Source of the DNA: Parus major
Lineage: Eukaryota > Chordata > Aves > Passeriformes > Paridae
Length of the DNA stretch: 64,000 bases
Assembly (NCBI RefSeq): GCF_001522545.3
Contig: NC_031770.1
Span: 111,041,597-111,105,596 of the forward strand
Reading direction: 5' to 3'
Positions 11,829 to 23,387 of this stretch are shown piece by piece; the stretch's first letter is position 1, and every line of letters starts with the position of its first letter. Under the pieces are notes generated by a model. It had not been told where the DNA came from. It saw only the letters and a list, made by a program, of their open reading frames with translations, and made no database searches. Position numbers and translations under genes: made by a program.

Positions 11829-12798
11829 GTGAACCAAGAGGAAGCAGCAAAGCAGCCACTGGAAACCGTGGTGCAGACGCCCGAGGTGGACAAGAGTCTG
11901 GAGAAGACGCCCAAAGTGCCTTTGCAGCAGCCCACGGGGGACAGCCAGGCCCAGGACTGCCAGGAGGGACCTCCAAGCCCCCTGAGTGAAGCCTCCAGTG
12001 GGTACTTCTCCCACAGTGTCTCCACAGCCACCCTCTCCGAGGCCCTGGCAGCGGGGAGCGATGCTGTGGCTCAGACGGGAGGTCCAACACCTGCAGGGAG
12101 CGACTCCCCTGCTCCTGCACTGGCTCAGGTCCCTTCTGATGTGCAGGGACACTCAGAGAGGGCTTCTGAGAGCTCTCTGGCCACAAAGAGGGAGAATCCC
12201 CCCACCTTCAGCCTTCCAAGCGCTCCCCCCAGACCGAGGGACAGCCCCGAAGTGAATGGAAAGTCTTGCGCTTCTCCCAGCGAGCAGGGAAACGATGCCT
12301 CTGCAGCCACTGATGCAAAACCTTTCCTCTCTACCTCCACTCCGAAGGAGTCGATATCCAAACAATCAGTGGAGCCAGCAGGACAAGCCAGGAAAAAGGA
12401 AACATCTTCTGGGGCTTCAGAACTGGGGTTTCCCAAAGCTCATCCTGACAGCGCTGCAGCCTCCCCCTTCAAAATCCAGAAGGTGAAGACATCGGAGCTG
12501 AGATCCTTTACAAGCATGCTGGGATCAGATCCCACGAGTTCCCTGGGCACAGAAGAGCAGCAGGAAGGAGGAAAAACCACATCCAGTGCTCGTGGACTGA
12601 GCCACAACGGGTCAGAGACAGCAGAGGAAAAACTGGAGGTGATTTCTGACTCTGAAGACACCAACGAAATTCCCGAGTGGCTGAAAGAGGGAGAGTATGT
12701 CACAGTTGGCACCAATAAGACGGGCACCGTTAGATACATCGGGCCCACAGACTTCCAGGAAGGAACGTGGGTTGGTGTTGAGCTGGATTTGCCTTCAG
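11829..12798 (+). CDS. KIF13B: KIF13B large tail exon with start of the CAP-Gly domain (970 nt)
   Basis: This long exon encodes about 323 residues. It starts VNQEEAAKQ in phase 0 and ends in phase 1 at LPS plus the first base of Gly. Most of it is a Ser/Pro/Glu-rich, probably disordered tail. Inside are short conserved islands: PPSPLSEASSGYFSHSVSTA (about residues 57-76 of the exon) and KTSELRSFTSMLG before the domain. The last 50 or so residues begin the CAP-Gly domain: EIPEWLKEGEYVTVG, KTGTVRYIGPTDF and QEGTWVGVELDLPSG. CAP-Gly domains bind EEY/F-type C-termini of tubulin and end-binding proteins. A CAP-Gly at the end of a kinesin-3 tail is diagnostic of KIF13B. Reading through the donor gives about 20 extra residues before a stop at 12861-12863. 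Confidence 0.96.
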
Positions 12799-13307
12799 GT
12801 AAAACATCCCCTGGGTCAGGTGGGAAGCAGCTGGTGTGTCCCAGCTGGCAGAGCTCATCCTAAAGCTGCTTTTTTTGGGGAGTTTATTGCCCATTGCAGG
12901 AGACATTTTGGAAAGGAAAATGTAAAAGGTCTTTCCTGCTGTCATCTTTTTCCAAACCTGCTCTCACTCCCAACCCCTTTGAGATCCCAACCCAAACAGT
13001 TCTGTGATCCCTGACTGTCCCTTTCCAGTCATTTCTTGGCTTCTTACACTGGAAGTAGGAATCAGGGTTCCTTTTCCATGCAGTTTGGTAAGCAACAGCT
13101 GCAGGAGACAGGCCTTGTGTCCATAGGATTCTCTTCTGGGCTTCTGCTGTGAAGATGAGGGTGCTCAAAGCACAACAGGAGTTGTGGGATTTAGCTCAAA
13201 GGGACATTTAGGCTAAACGAGTTGCAAAGTCTCTTAATAGGTATTAAGAGGTAATAGGATTTTATTTTAAAATAAAATCCTTGCTTTAAAATTGCAAAAG
13301 ACTATTT

Positions 13308-13431
13308 CTGTGTGTGTATATATATATAGTGTGTATAAATATATAGTGTTTGTGTATGTACATACACTATATGTATATGTATATATACACAAATATGTGT
13401 GTGTCTATATATATAAATATATTTATATACA
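13308..13431. repeat. TA/TG microsatellite with 16-bp palindrome
   Basis: About 120 bp of alternating TG and TA steps. It includes the perfect palindrome GTGTATGTACATACAC at 13352-13367. The tract could form hairpins or cruciforms. Confidence 0.9.
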
Positions 13432-14103
13432 TGCCCCCATATATGTGAAAAGCAGTGGGAAATAATCACCCACTGACCACCAGGTCATACAGATAATTTG
13501 AGGTTTCTTTCATCATCTCATTTGTCATCCCTGCCTGACTCTTGGCTGTACAGCTGTGGAACTCCTGGAATTTTGGGTTTCCAGGATTTTTTTGGAAACC
13601 AGGGTGCAGTTCCTGTGGTGGTGATGTGGGAATAGGGTGTCTCCAGCACAAGAGGAAAGGAAGATGATGGCTGGGATTTGATCCTTGCTGGAGTCCAGCC
13701 TTCCTAACTGCTTTCCTTTCCAGGAGCAGGCAGGATTGGAGCGAGTCAGGGAGTGCCAGTGGAAAATTTGGGAGAGATGGGGTGACAGTGAGAGGATTTG
13801 GGTTCCCCAGGGCACATAAAACTCTTTATTCCAACCTTTTTAGCCCAGTGCAGCATTTCCAGGCTGGGTGGTGAATCAGCACCTGCCAGGGAGCCTGTGC
13901 TCCTCCCCACTGCACATTTCCTGAGGTTGGAGCAGTTCCTCCAGCAGATCCAGAGCTCCCAAATCTCCCTGTGCCCCGTGTGGGCAGTGACTTCCCAGCT
14001 GGTTTCGGAAAACTCTCTGCAGTTTTCCATCCTGGAAAGCAAACTGGAGCTCTTGATCCTTTTGCAAGCTGTGGTAGTTCCTCAGTCCTGGATTTGTGCC
14101 TCA

Positions 14104-14308
14104 TTTAAAAAAAATTAATAAATAAAATTAAAAATTAAAATGGTACAAAATATATAATATGTAACATATATTTTATATATTAATATATTATGTGTGTTTA
14201 TATATAAATATACATATTTTATATGTATTTATATTTATATATATATATAGAGAGAGAGAGAGATAGATACTGATACGGATATAAATAAAAATATAAATAT
14301 ATTTACAG
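14104..14308. repeat. AT-rich microsatellite with (GA)n and TA runs
   Basis: An AT-rich stretch of about 200 bp with TATATA runs, a short AG run near 14249-14262 (AGAGAGAGAGAGAG), and GATA-type units. It is the second AT-rich microsatellite of the same intron. Confidence 0.85.
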
Positions 14309-15354
14309 ATTGAGTTCAATTTTGGAAGGTCACCTTCCCTCTCTCGAGCTGTTCCAGTGCTGATTCTGTTTGCACATCCCAGTAAGCAGCAGCTTCCATG
14401 GAAAACTCAGATTTTTGGCCTGCTGAGGACTCAGCTGCTGATGTTGCTGGAATTTTTTTCCCACCCCTTCTGTATTTCCACAAGGATTAAGACCCTGTTT
14501 TGGTGGATGCTGGCTTCTGGCACATCTGGAGCTTCACTTGGGGAATGTGGTCACAAAGTGGTGTCGTTGTCACACTGAAAACAGGGATAGAACTCCAAGG
14601 ACATTGAAATCCAAGTCCCCTGAGGGTACATTGGACCCGATGTGCTGATGGTGGAAGGGAGAATGAAACCCCCCAAAAGCCAAAGGGGTGACTTTATGTC
14701 ATTTAAAGAGCTGTTGGATCTTTCCACCTCCCCTTTATGCATGGGAGCAATCCCTGAACAGTGATCCTGGGAATTTTAAATTATCTAAAATAAGAAATAG
14801 AAAGGTCTCAACAGCATCAGCATAGAGAAATTATCCTTCCTGTTCTGTGGAGGGTTTATGACATGGCAAGAGCGGCAATCCTCAACTTCAAACGTCAGCT
14901 CAGAAAGCCAAAAGCTCTTTTAAATGTCTGATTTTCCTTCCTTCCTGGTGCTTTGGCAATGGAACTGGTTATTTACCTCTTTTGGAGAAATTACAGAGCG
15001 AGTGGGAAGGACAAGGTGGAGTGTCCCCTTCAGAGTCACTCTCCGTGCTGGGGCCTTGCTGGGGTTTCACAGGGAAGTTTTTAGCTCCATGCTGTATTTT
15101 TAAGGAACAGTTCTCCCTCTCAGCGTTTTTTCCTTGCCTCCTTCTCTGGGTGCAGTAGCAGCAATTTGCACAGAATAAAATCCCTGTCAGGGTGGCACAG
15201 AGAAGCCGTGGCTGCCTCACGATCCCGGGGCCCGGCTGGACGGGGCTTGGAGCAGCCTGGGACAGTGGGAGGTGCCGGGGTTGGAAAAGGGGCCGGGATT
15301 TAACATCCCTCCCATCCTAAAGCAATCTGTGACTCCCTGATTCTCTCGTCCCAG

Positions 15355-15638
15355 GTAAGAACGACGGCTCCATCGGCGGGAAGCAGTATTTCAGGTGTAA
15401 CCCCGGCTACGGGTTGCTGGTGAAGCCGGGCCGGGTGAGGAAGGCCCCGGGCCCGGCGCGGCGCCGCAGCAGCGGCCCGAGGCTGCCGGCAGCCGAGAAC
15501 AGGAGGAGCGGGAACTTCTCCGCCTCAGCCTCCAACCTGGCCTCCCTCACAGCCCTCGCCAAGTCGGAAGGAGGATCCACGCTGCGGCTGGAGAAGAGCC
15601 AGAAGAACGCGGAGAACAGGAAATCCTGGGCAAACTGA
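15355..15638 (+). CDS. KIF13B: KIF13B last coding exon: end of CAP-Gly domain and C-terminus
   Basis: The exon follows CCCAG. Its first two bases complete the split Gly codon to give GKNDGSIGGKQYFRCNPGYG and then LLVKPGRV, the signature half of the CAP-Gly domain. The GKNDG groove motif is intact. After it come basic residues (RRRSSGPRL), SASASNLASLTALAK, and the ending EKSQKNAENRKSWAN before TGA at 15636-15638. RKSWA near the end is typical of KIF13B. The exon is very GC-rich, with many CG dinucleotides, unlike the AT-rich intron before it. The coding bases right after the acceptor, GTAAGAAC, resemble a splice donor, yet the protein requires them to be exonic. Confidence 0.96.
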
Positions 15639-16550
15639 GAGCTCCCAGCCCAGCAAACACCCTGGGGACCCGGCCGGGGGAGCCGGTGGCTTCGGGAAGC
15701 CGAGCCAACCATCCCAACTTCCAGTTGGTGGCAAACACTAATGAAGGGTTTGTTCTCTCTGCTCTGGGTGATTGACACGATAATTCTTTGCCTCGTCGTG
15801 GTGCTGGATCCTTCGTTTCCCGTCCCAAGTCCTGACACCTCCGAGAGGAGCTGACGGCAGCCGGGGCCGGCGCTGGCTGGGTGTAAATGAGCTCCTTCTC
15901 TTCCTCCCTTCAGAGGAAAATTGGTCAAACCACGGCACCAAAACACTTCCCAACAGCCACCAAGTCCTCCTCAGGCACCGGTGCTTCCCTGGAAGTGCAG
16001 GGCAATTCCTGAAGAACCTCCCCAAAGTAACAGCTCTGTTGTAATTTGGTAGGAGCTGTGTCCGTGTCATGTAATCCACCGTGAAAGGGCAAGGTGGAAA
16101 TTACTCCAGACGGGCAGAAAAGTGAAAGTAGAATTTCATTTGGAGATAAAGAACCCCCAAAGTGTCCCTTTATTTAAAGAAGCAGCAGCCCTTGGGTTAC
16201 GTGGCTGGGACCAGTGCTTGTTTGGATCAATGCTCCATTATCCCACTCTCCTGTGGAAAGCAGTGTGGTCTTCCCAGCTGGTTTTTTGGGAATGGGAGAA
16301 AGCCCATGGCCAGCTCTGTCCTGTTCTTGATTTTGGTCCATTTAATATTTGCTCTCACCGTGACAGGATCCCCTCTCTCCCTGCCCCAGAGTGGCAGGAC
16401 CTTCTCCTTGGTTCCTCCCTGGAAATCCCTGAGAGGATTTTTGCAGAGGTGTCAGCACTGAAGTGCTTCCCTGTTCCCACCCAGCCTTTGGAGACACTCA
16501 GAATTTTGCCAAGTAGGGGCTCTCTGTCCTCGTAACAGGATCAATCCAGT

Positions 16551-16571
16551 CTATTTATTTTTATTTATTCT
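16551..16571 (+). promoter_or_regulatory. AU-rich element in KIF13B 3' UTR
   Basis: Overlapping ATTTA units (CTATTTATTTTTATTTATTC). Such elements can control mRNA decay. Function here is inferred from the motif only. Confidence 0.45.
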
Positions 16572-17127
16572 TTTAAAACACGAAATATTTGCGCTTTACA
16601 ATCATCCCGTGCCCAATTCTGCGCAGAGGAGCTCTCCCAGCACCGATCCAAAGAGGAGGTGCCTCTGTCATCCCCAAAACCAGCCTCTCTCTTGGAAAGG
16701 GGGAGCTTTGGGCTGGCTTTTATAAAACTTGGTTTTATTTCTGTCTGTTTTTTAGCTGCCTGTGGCACAGGGGACATATCCCTGTCCGTGTGTCCATGCA
16801 CGGATCAGCCCACGCTTGTTTTCCTATCAGATCCTGAAAAGGCACGGATTTTTCTATCCTGAGCTGTTTATATCTTGTTTAGTCATCATGGGGGGATTGG
16901 ACAGCCTGAGCAATAGATGTTTTAGCTACGTGGGGACTATTTAGGATGCTAAATTAATGATTAAACTTTAATATCTCTTCAGTCACTGCCCGTGGGTATC
17001 CAAGTGCCTTAAACATCTGGTTCCAAGGTCCAGGGGAAAGCTCCATTGGCATCAAAGGAGATAGGGATGCTTAGTGAAGGAGATAATTATGCTGATTTAC
17101 TGTAATTAATATCATTTATGCAGAAGG

Positions 17128-17133
17128 AATAAA
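17128..17133 (+). terminator. Possible proximal KIF13B poly(A) signal
   Basis: AATAAA in the context GAAGGAATAAAATTAAAAT, about 1.5 kb after the stop codon. The downstream sequence is only weakly GT-rich, so use is uncertain. Confidence 0.3.
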
Positions 17134-19637
17134 ATTAAAATAGAAACTAATCTGTAGCAGAAATAAGTGGGCTGGGTTCCGATGCAGCCTGCGTAGACCT
17201 GCCAGGGGTTGTGTATCCTTTCAGCTTGGTGTAAGTAGTTTCAGCGTTTCCTAAATTTTCCTCAAGAAATCTTAATATAAAATGTACAGAGCAGCTTTTT
17301 AAAGATATTTTTAGTGTACAGTTTTCCCTCTTTTCCCTTTGCACGAAGCTCCTGTCCATCCAAGCCACGATGGGGGGAGGAATTTGGTAGTAAAGGATTC
17401 GGATGCTGAAATCCTGGGTTTTAAAATGAAAACAGTTTTTGTGAACACAACCTGTACAGTGAAACTCTTCGTTTTGGGGTCTGAGGAGTCTTCCCGATGA
17501 AAGACCACCCGCTAATTAATTTGATGCCTCTTAACGCTGCCTTGTTGGTTCTCTGAACTCCACCCTGGCCGTGTTTTTAATTGCACTTTGTTCTGATGTG
17601 CTGCCGGAAGAAGCCGATGTGAAACAGCCCCTCCCCAGAGTTGTGTGTTTTTAGTCTCAGCATTTCAGATACTTGGATTTAGGGATGTCTTCAGAACTCC
17701 TCCAGGTTTGCTCGGTGCCCCTTTGGGGGAGATGTGAAGGGGAGGAGCCTCCAAGTCCTTTTGAAGCCTCTTTTCTTGTGCTGCTGTTTGGGAATCCAGG
17801 ATTTCCCCAGGGCCCATGGAAAGGTGTCCAGGCTGCAGGAGAGAAGGGGGGGAGCAGAAGGAGCTGGGGTGATGGTTCCCTGTTTCTGCTGCTGGTTATA
17901 AACGCCTCTGGCCATGGCTTGGTGTTTGCACTCCTGGGACAATCTGACTGATCCCGGCTGGATTCCCTCTCCTCCCAGCCTCACTTGTGTTGCAGAACCA
18001 CGGGGAGGGGTGTGAAGGGTGGTTTGAGCAGCCCACACCTGCTGCCTCCTCTGGGATAACTCGTCCTGGAAGCAAATCTGTTCAGTAGGGCTGGGCTGGC
18101 TCCAGGAATCCACTGGGAGTGAAGAGCATGAGGAGCCTTCCTGGAGGGAGGACCTTGCTCAGAGCTCTCTTGGTTTTCACCATTTCCTCCGACTTGGGAA
18201 ACAAAACCTCCCCTCAAATTAAAATCACCCTGATGCAGCACAAGCTCCAGAAAGCCAAAAACATCAGATTTAGCCATGAGGGTGTTCCTGGAGGATGTCC
18301 TGACTCTCTCTGCTCCCTCACAGCTTTCCTGGGCACGTGAGGTCTTTTCTAAAGGTGTTTTTCAATTTTTGGCAGAGTGAGTGCACATTCCTCTACTCAA
18401 AGCCATCTGTTACTTCACCCCAGCTAAGCCAACTAACCAGAAAAGAGGTAAAAATCATCACGGAGGTAGTAATATCTATTTTTTACTGATAATCTTGAAA
18501 AACTCTAGTCTCAGCCTAAAGGAGGAGGTGCTCTTAAGTGGAACCCAGCACTGAGGCTGGTGTGTGAATAGCTATGCAGATTTTTCCGAGATTTTCATGC
18601 ACTTTATACAGGGAAGAAGAATATTTAATGCAGGAGAGTGTCATTTGTATTGAGTGTCTCATCTCTGGTGTCTCTCGGGGGTTCAGTCCTGCTGGCTGTG
18701 TCCCTGAATTGTGGGTGGGTCTCAGATTCTTGGAAAATGGTGTTGGTGGTTTGGAAAGGCTCCATCCCCACTGTGTTTGTGGGGCTGGGGGTCCCTCCTC
18801 CCCGGGGGCTGTGGCACCAAGCCAGCCAAGAGGAGGCTGCTCACAGGGACTTTTTGGGGTTTTCTCAAGCCAAGCCACGCCTTTTTCCTGTGTTAGGTTC
18901 AGCTCTTGAGGTGTTTTGATCTCCATGTCCAAAATCAAGCCTGTTCACCTGAGGCTTTGGCCCTTTGCTGTTTCATGACGTTGTTGAGTTGAGGAAGACG
19001 AGCAGAAGCAAATTCTGTGTGGTGACACCGCCTGGGTCCTGAACAGAGGGGTTTGTCCGTGGCTGGGGTGGAATGTTCACCTCCTACCGAGGCAGGACCC
19101 CCTCATTCCTCCCCGCAGTGGGGGAACCCCACCAAGCCTGGGGGTTGTGTGTGCCCTGTGGAGCCGTGTCCGTGGTGATGTTCCCGTTGTCCCTCCGCCG
19201 GCTCCTCCAGTTCTTTGCACAAGATTTCGTTTTCCCAGTGCCTTATCCCGGGGCCAGCAGCCGGCAGCGAGGGCTGGGCGGCCCCGGGGTGCCTGGATTT
19301 TAGGGAATGAGGCGGTGAGGAACGGTGTGGGCTGGTCACACGTCACAACACCCCGAGTGGGGTCACGATCAAGTGTCTTGTTCCTCCATCCCCCGTATCC
19401 ACCTTTGGTTTCTGCCCTCTGCACCGTTCCCAAGCCGCGATCCCGTCGGGTTCCCTGGGAGCCGGTCCCAGCTCGGCTGTCCCTGCCAGGGTCAGACACT
19501 GCAGGGGCTCCGTGTACTTTAAATGAGCTGAAATCCAAAGAGACTTTGTAATGAGCTGTAAAGTTTTTAATTATTTCTGTACCATACTAAATGACTGTAA
19601 TATTGTATCATACGTGCGATGCCGCCTGCAGGACCTG

Positions 19638-19643
19638 AATAAA
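19638..19643 (+). terminator. KIF13B: KIF13B distal poly(A) signal
   Basis: AATAAA in CTGAATAAACGTC, followed within 35 bases by the GT-rich run GTCTGTGCTTTGTTGTT. Six TGTA motifs lie in the preceding 130 bases (19513, 19547, 19557, 19578, 19596, 19604), the kind of site bound by cleavage factor I. Repeat sequence (CR1) starts within about 60 bases downstream, so this is the likely gene end. Confidence 0.85.
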
Positions 19644-19704
19644 CGTCTTCTTTAGAGCCGGGACGTCTGTGCTTTGTTGTTCCAGTTAGGGGCACCAAAA
19701 CGTT

Positions 19705-19915
19705 TAGAACTGGAATAGTTTAGGTTGGGAAAACTTCCAAAATTGATTCCAGTGGTTCCCCAGCACTGCCAAGGCCACCACTGACCCACGTCCCCAGGTG
19801 CCACATCCACATGGATTTTAAATCCCTCCAGGGATGGGGACTCCAGCGTTCCCTGGGCAGCTGTGGCAGTGCCTGACCACCCTGATGGGGAAGATTTTTT
19901 TCCTGATATCCACAG
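19705..19915 (-). mobile_element. CR1 LINE 3' fragment
   Basis: The + strand reads TAGAACTGGAATAGTTTAGG, then GGTGCCACATCCACATGG and CCCTGGGCAGCTGTGGCAGT. This is an inverted diverged CR1 3' end directly after the KIF13B poly(A) site. Confidence 0.8.
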
Positions 19916-20929
19916 TGGGATGAGGATCCCCAGGACTTGTCTGCCTTGCTCCAGGTTGGTTTTTAGGGAGGTTGGTGCCTCAGGGAACTGCCATGACCAA
20001 CCCTGCTGGCCAAAAAGGCGTTGGGGTGATGAGACCCCCCCTCAACCTTTCATGATGTCCTTGAAACCCCCTGCCTGGGCCACATCATTTCCTTTCTCTT
20101 CAGCCCCATTTCTCTCACGTTGGAAACAACAGGCAGGCTTTGACTGGGATTATTTTGTGTGGTTTTTCAGTTTATCTTGGCTTTTTTCTAAAGCAACAAA
20201 CCCTGCGTTGATCTCCCCCCCATCCCCACTGAAACTCAGCGAGCAAAGGATATTTTTATCAGCGCTGTCTTGCAATCAGCACACGAAAACAGCTTTTTCT
20301 TTAAAGCCACTTCCCTTTTATGTTTTACCTTCTGAAAGGAAAAAAAACCCTCTTTGGCTGAAACACAGGAGCTGTTTGAAGCGGCGTCACTTTGTTCAAA
20401 CCTCGCTCTTCCCGGAAGGTGGCTGCGGCACCTTCCCCGCGCTGCCGCCTTCTGTTCTGCAGCCAAAGCTGCCTTGAAAAGGCTCCCATCAAAAAGAGCA
20501 GGAAAATAATTTTTAAAAACCCCCAAAACTAACAAAGGACACCTTTTTCCCCGTTTTCCTTCAAATTAACACCGTTTCCATCGGCCTCACTTGGCTTCAA
20601 ACACTTTGCCATGGGAGGCAGCAGCCCCTGGGCTTCACCCTGAGTGGAGAGAGGAGCTGCCCTGCCACGAGCTGGGCACATTTCCAAGGGGGTTTTGTTC
20701 ACCTTTGGACACCAACCTGTGATAAATTATTGGGATTTTTTCCCTGATCAATCTGGTTTCCCACCAAAACAGGCACAAAGGTCTGGAAGTGCAGCCTCTT
20801 TGCGAAGCACAGACCTCCAGTGTGGATTTATTCCTCTTGTGTTTTTTAAAACACCTCCAAATGGGGCTTTTTTTGTATTCCTGGTTTTCAGCTGTGAAGA
20901 AGGCAGATGGGCTTCATCCAGCAGCCCAG

Positions 20930-21102
20930 GTGTTGCAGCAGACACCCCTGGAAGTGTTTTTCCCATCCCTGGAAGTGTCCAAGGCCAGACTGGATGGAAC
21001 CTGGAGCAGCCTGGGACAGTGGAAGGTGTCTCTGCATGGCAAGGGGTGGGACTGGATGGGTTTTGAGGTGCCTTCCATCCCAAACCATTCTGGGATTCCA
21101 TG
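20930..21102 (+). mobile_element. CR1 LINE 3' fragment
   Basis: It contains CCTGGAAGTGTCCAAGGCCA, GGAGCAGCCTGGGACAGTGG and ends AACCATTCTGGGATTCCATGA, a typical CR1 tail in + orientation. Confidence 0.9.
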
Positions 21103-21863
21103 ATCCCCACCCAGCCTCCTCCCTCTAGAAGATTCCCTCTATGAACACAGCAGCTGATGGTGGGGAGGGTGGAGATAAATTTTATCCCTCTCTTTGATGT
21201 CTGAGAGGCATAAGGAGCAGTCTGAAAGGTGTTTCCACTCCTGAAGTCCATTTTTTATCATCTGCACCTCTCCAGAGTTTCCTTCCCCTGTTTTGAGGTG
21301 TCCATCCTGAGCAAACCCCCCAGCCACGGCTGCACATCCCGATTTTAACCAGGATGGCAGGACCCAGCCACCATCTCACTGAATAAATCAACTGCTGGGA
21401 CTTTGTGTTTTCTCAGCTTCCACACCTCCTGCAGGAATTCCTTCCCGTTCTGAGGAAGCTTTTCCCACCCACCCACCCCACAAACCCTCTCTGAGGAGTT
21501 TGAGCCACACCAGGCCAGGAGCAAAGGGCAGCCACAGCCCCCTCCTGCCTTGGGGCTCTCACAATCCCCCGTGGTTGGGAATTCGAGGTCTTTTGGTTTC
21601 ACCGGCCCTGGCCCCAAGGGCTGCTCCCTGCAGACCTTCAGCTGCTTGAGCAGGAGACTTTTCTGCTGGGGATGGGGCACAGGGCCCTTCCTGAGGCCTG
21701 GGGGGAGGTTCCCAGAGGGAAGGCCACCATCTCCAAGGACACAACATCTCTGTGTGACCAGCACTTCCACCTGTGACAAACCCCAGTCCAAGGAGGGAAA
21801 ACTCCACTCTCAACATCTCCTTTGAGTGGAAAGAGACCCAAAAGGTCCCTGGAATCAGCCTAA

Positions 21864-21895
21864 ATCCAAAATCCAAAAATCCAAAATCCAAAAGC
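21864..21895 (+). repeat. ATCCAAA short tandem repeat
   Basis: Four to five copies of (A)ATCCAAA in a row with small length differences. Confidence 0.75.
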
Positions 21896-22117
21896 CCAAA
21901 TCAGCTCAAATTCCAGGTGATTCCATTGCTTCAAGTCCACCATCATCGTGTCCACCACCTTCACCCCTTCCCCACAGGGAGGGCACAAAGAATTCATTTT
22001 CCCCCCAAACAAATCCAAATTTTCTATATTTGCTTTGTTCTCAGGACACATTTTAGGTCTCACAGCCAAGCCCTGCACAAAAAGAATGATGGAAGGGTCG
22101 GTGTTGAGTTATACATT

Positions 22118-22123
22118 TTTATT
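22118..22123 (-). terminator. Candidate minus-strand poly(A) signal
   Basis: The minus strand reads AGAAAATAAAAATG here, followed about 35 bases on by a T/GT-rich run (ATTCTTTTTGTG). A second AATAAA lies upstream at 22169-22174. Confidence 0.45.
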
Positions 22124-23387
22124 TTCTAATAGGTACAATACTAAAATAAACACAAATTAAAAAAAAGTTTTATTAAAACAAAACTGTACAAAAAAGCAGT
22201 TATACTACATTTTAATTACAGAACAGTCTACTGTCCAAAAGGCACTAATCCAGAATAGGAGATACAATGATACAGGACTCATTTGAACTATTTTAATCAA
22301 TACAATAGAGCACTTGTTTCTCTGTCCATTCACATACAGAAACAAGGACTTTTGCTACAGTCATTACACATTGTTATAAATATGAGCCCTACGTGGAAAG
22401 GTGCAGTATCGCTCTCCCCGGGCCGCGGGTCGGCTCTAATGAAGACAGGGATGAAATTAAAAAAGAGAAAACCAAGAAGGGCACAAGGGGACAGGATGAT
22501 GGTTTGTTTTCACAGCACCTGCTGCCAGGGGAAGGTGTGATGGACACTGACCCTCAGCTGCATTGGGATGGAGGCTGGAGCAGTTTCCTCAAGGGACTGT
22601 GGTGGGACTGAAGGTGAATTTCATCATCTCCCACCCCAAGTTTTCCATCAGTTACTCCACTACATCCTGTTCTCTCCAGCTTCCTTTGGCCCTTTGTTTC
22701 CCTGGATAGCTCTCTGTGATGGATAAATGACGATTCCCAAGTGCACCAAGGGTTCTCAGGTTTCCTACACTATTCCTTTTCTCCTTGCAGGGAGCCATCA
22801 GCACCTTGCAGATAAAGGCAGTGACTGGGAGAAGAGTTTGGAATGTTCTTCTCAACACTCAGTGCCTTCACTGCAAGGGCAGTGCATGAACAGATGGATC
22901 CCTCTCAGGGCTGCTCCCAAAGCCAAGAGCCAAAGTGCCCCAAAGCCACCAGGGGTGCTGGGGTGGATGTTCCTGAGGGGGCACAGGGAGAGTTACAACC
23001 CATCCCCTCCTCCCCAGCCTTCCTCCCTGACAGCCAGCGTGGGGAACACGAGGAGCTTCCTCCATCCCCCATGGGCTCTGAGTGAGGCTCACCCGGGGAC
23101 CACCCCGGCACCTCCTTCTCCACAAGCAACTTCCCACCACGAGGATCTGCTCATCCTCCCTCCCAACCTATCCAATCCATTTTTTTCTCCCCAAAATGTC
23201 AGGCTGAGGAGCAGCAGCAGAGCATGGAAACGTGTTCAGGGAACAGCTACGTGCAGAGGAGTCAACCAGCACATGAATATTCAACTTCACCAGGAGCAGC
23301 AGCGACACAAGGAGTGGGCAATGAAACATCTCATCTCTCAGCTGAACAAGCAGCCCTTAAGATCAAGACCAGGGTGGATCTGAAGGG

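Larger units (their letters stand above)
12799..15354 (+). other. KIF13B: KIF13B last intron, 2.6 kb, with AT microsatellites
   Basis: This intron splits the Gly codon of the CAP-Gly GKNDG motif. It starts GTAAAACATC and ends CTCTCGTCCCAG. It contains two compound TA/TG-rich tracts (listed separately) and no recognisable gene. Open frames on both strands at 13,746-14,118 overlap each other and have no protein content I recognise. Confidence 0.85.
15639..19660 (+). other. KIF13B: KIF13B 3' UTR, about 4 kb
   Basis: Sequence from the stop codon to the poly(A) signal at 19638-19643. The first 300 bases are GC-rich, the middle is mixed, and 19,060-19,520 is again GC-rich with many CG pairs. An AU-rich element lies near 16551-16571 (TATTTATTTTTATTTATT). 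A possible proximal AATAAA is at 17128-17133. I see no CR1 copy inside, which fits a transcribed and constrained region. The exact cleavage site is inferred. Confidence 0.75.
19661..22094. other. Intergenic region between the convergent genes
   Basis: The segment lies between the KIF13B poly(A) site and the nearest minus-strand poly(A) candidate. It holds two CR1 fragments and an AATCC/AAATCC short tandem repeat at 21864-21895 (units of ATCCAAA). Long open frames such as 19863-20477 partly run through CR1 sequence and show no recognisable domain. Confidence 0.6.

Noticed and set aside
11676..12863. Single 395-residue open frame as an intronless gene
   Set aside because: It is the KIF13B tail exon with intron read-through at both ends. 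The clear acceptor at 11828 and donor at 12799 define the real exon.
19863..20477. 204-residue open frame after the KIF13B gene end
   Set aside because: The beginning is CR1 sequence and the rest has no recognisable protein features.
22727..23383. 218-residue open frame on the plus strand in the UTR-like island
   Set aside because: Other frames on both strands are also open here and none is recognisable. No start context or splice sites support it. One sub-region is kept as a low-interest finding.
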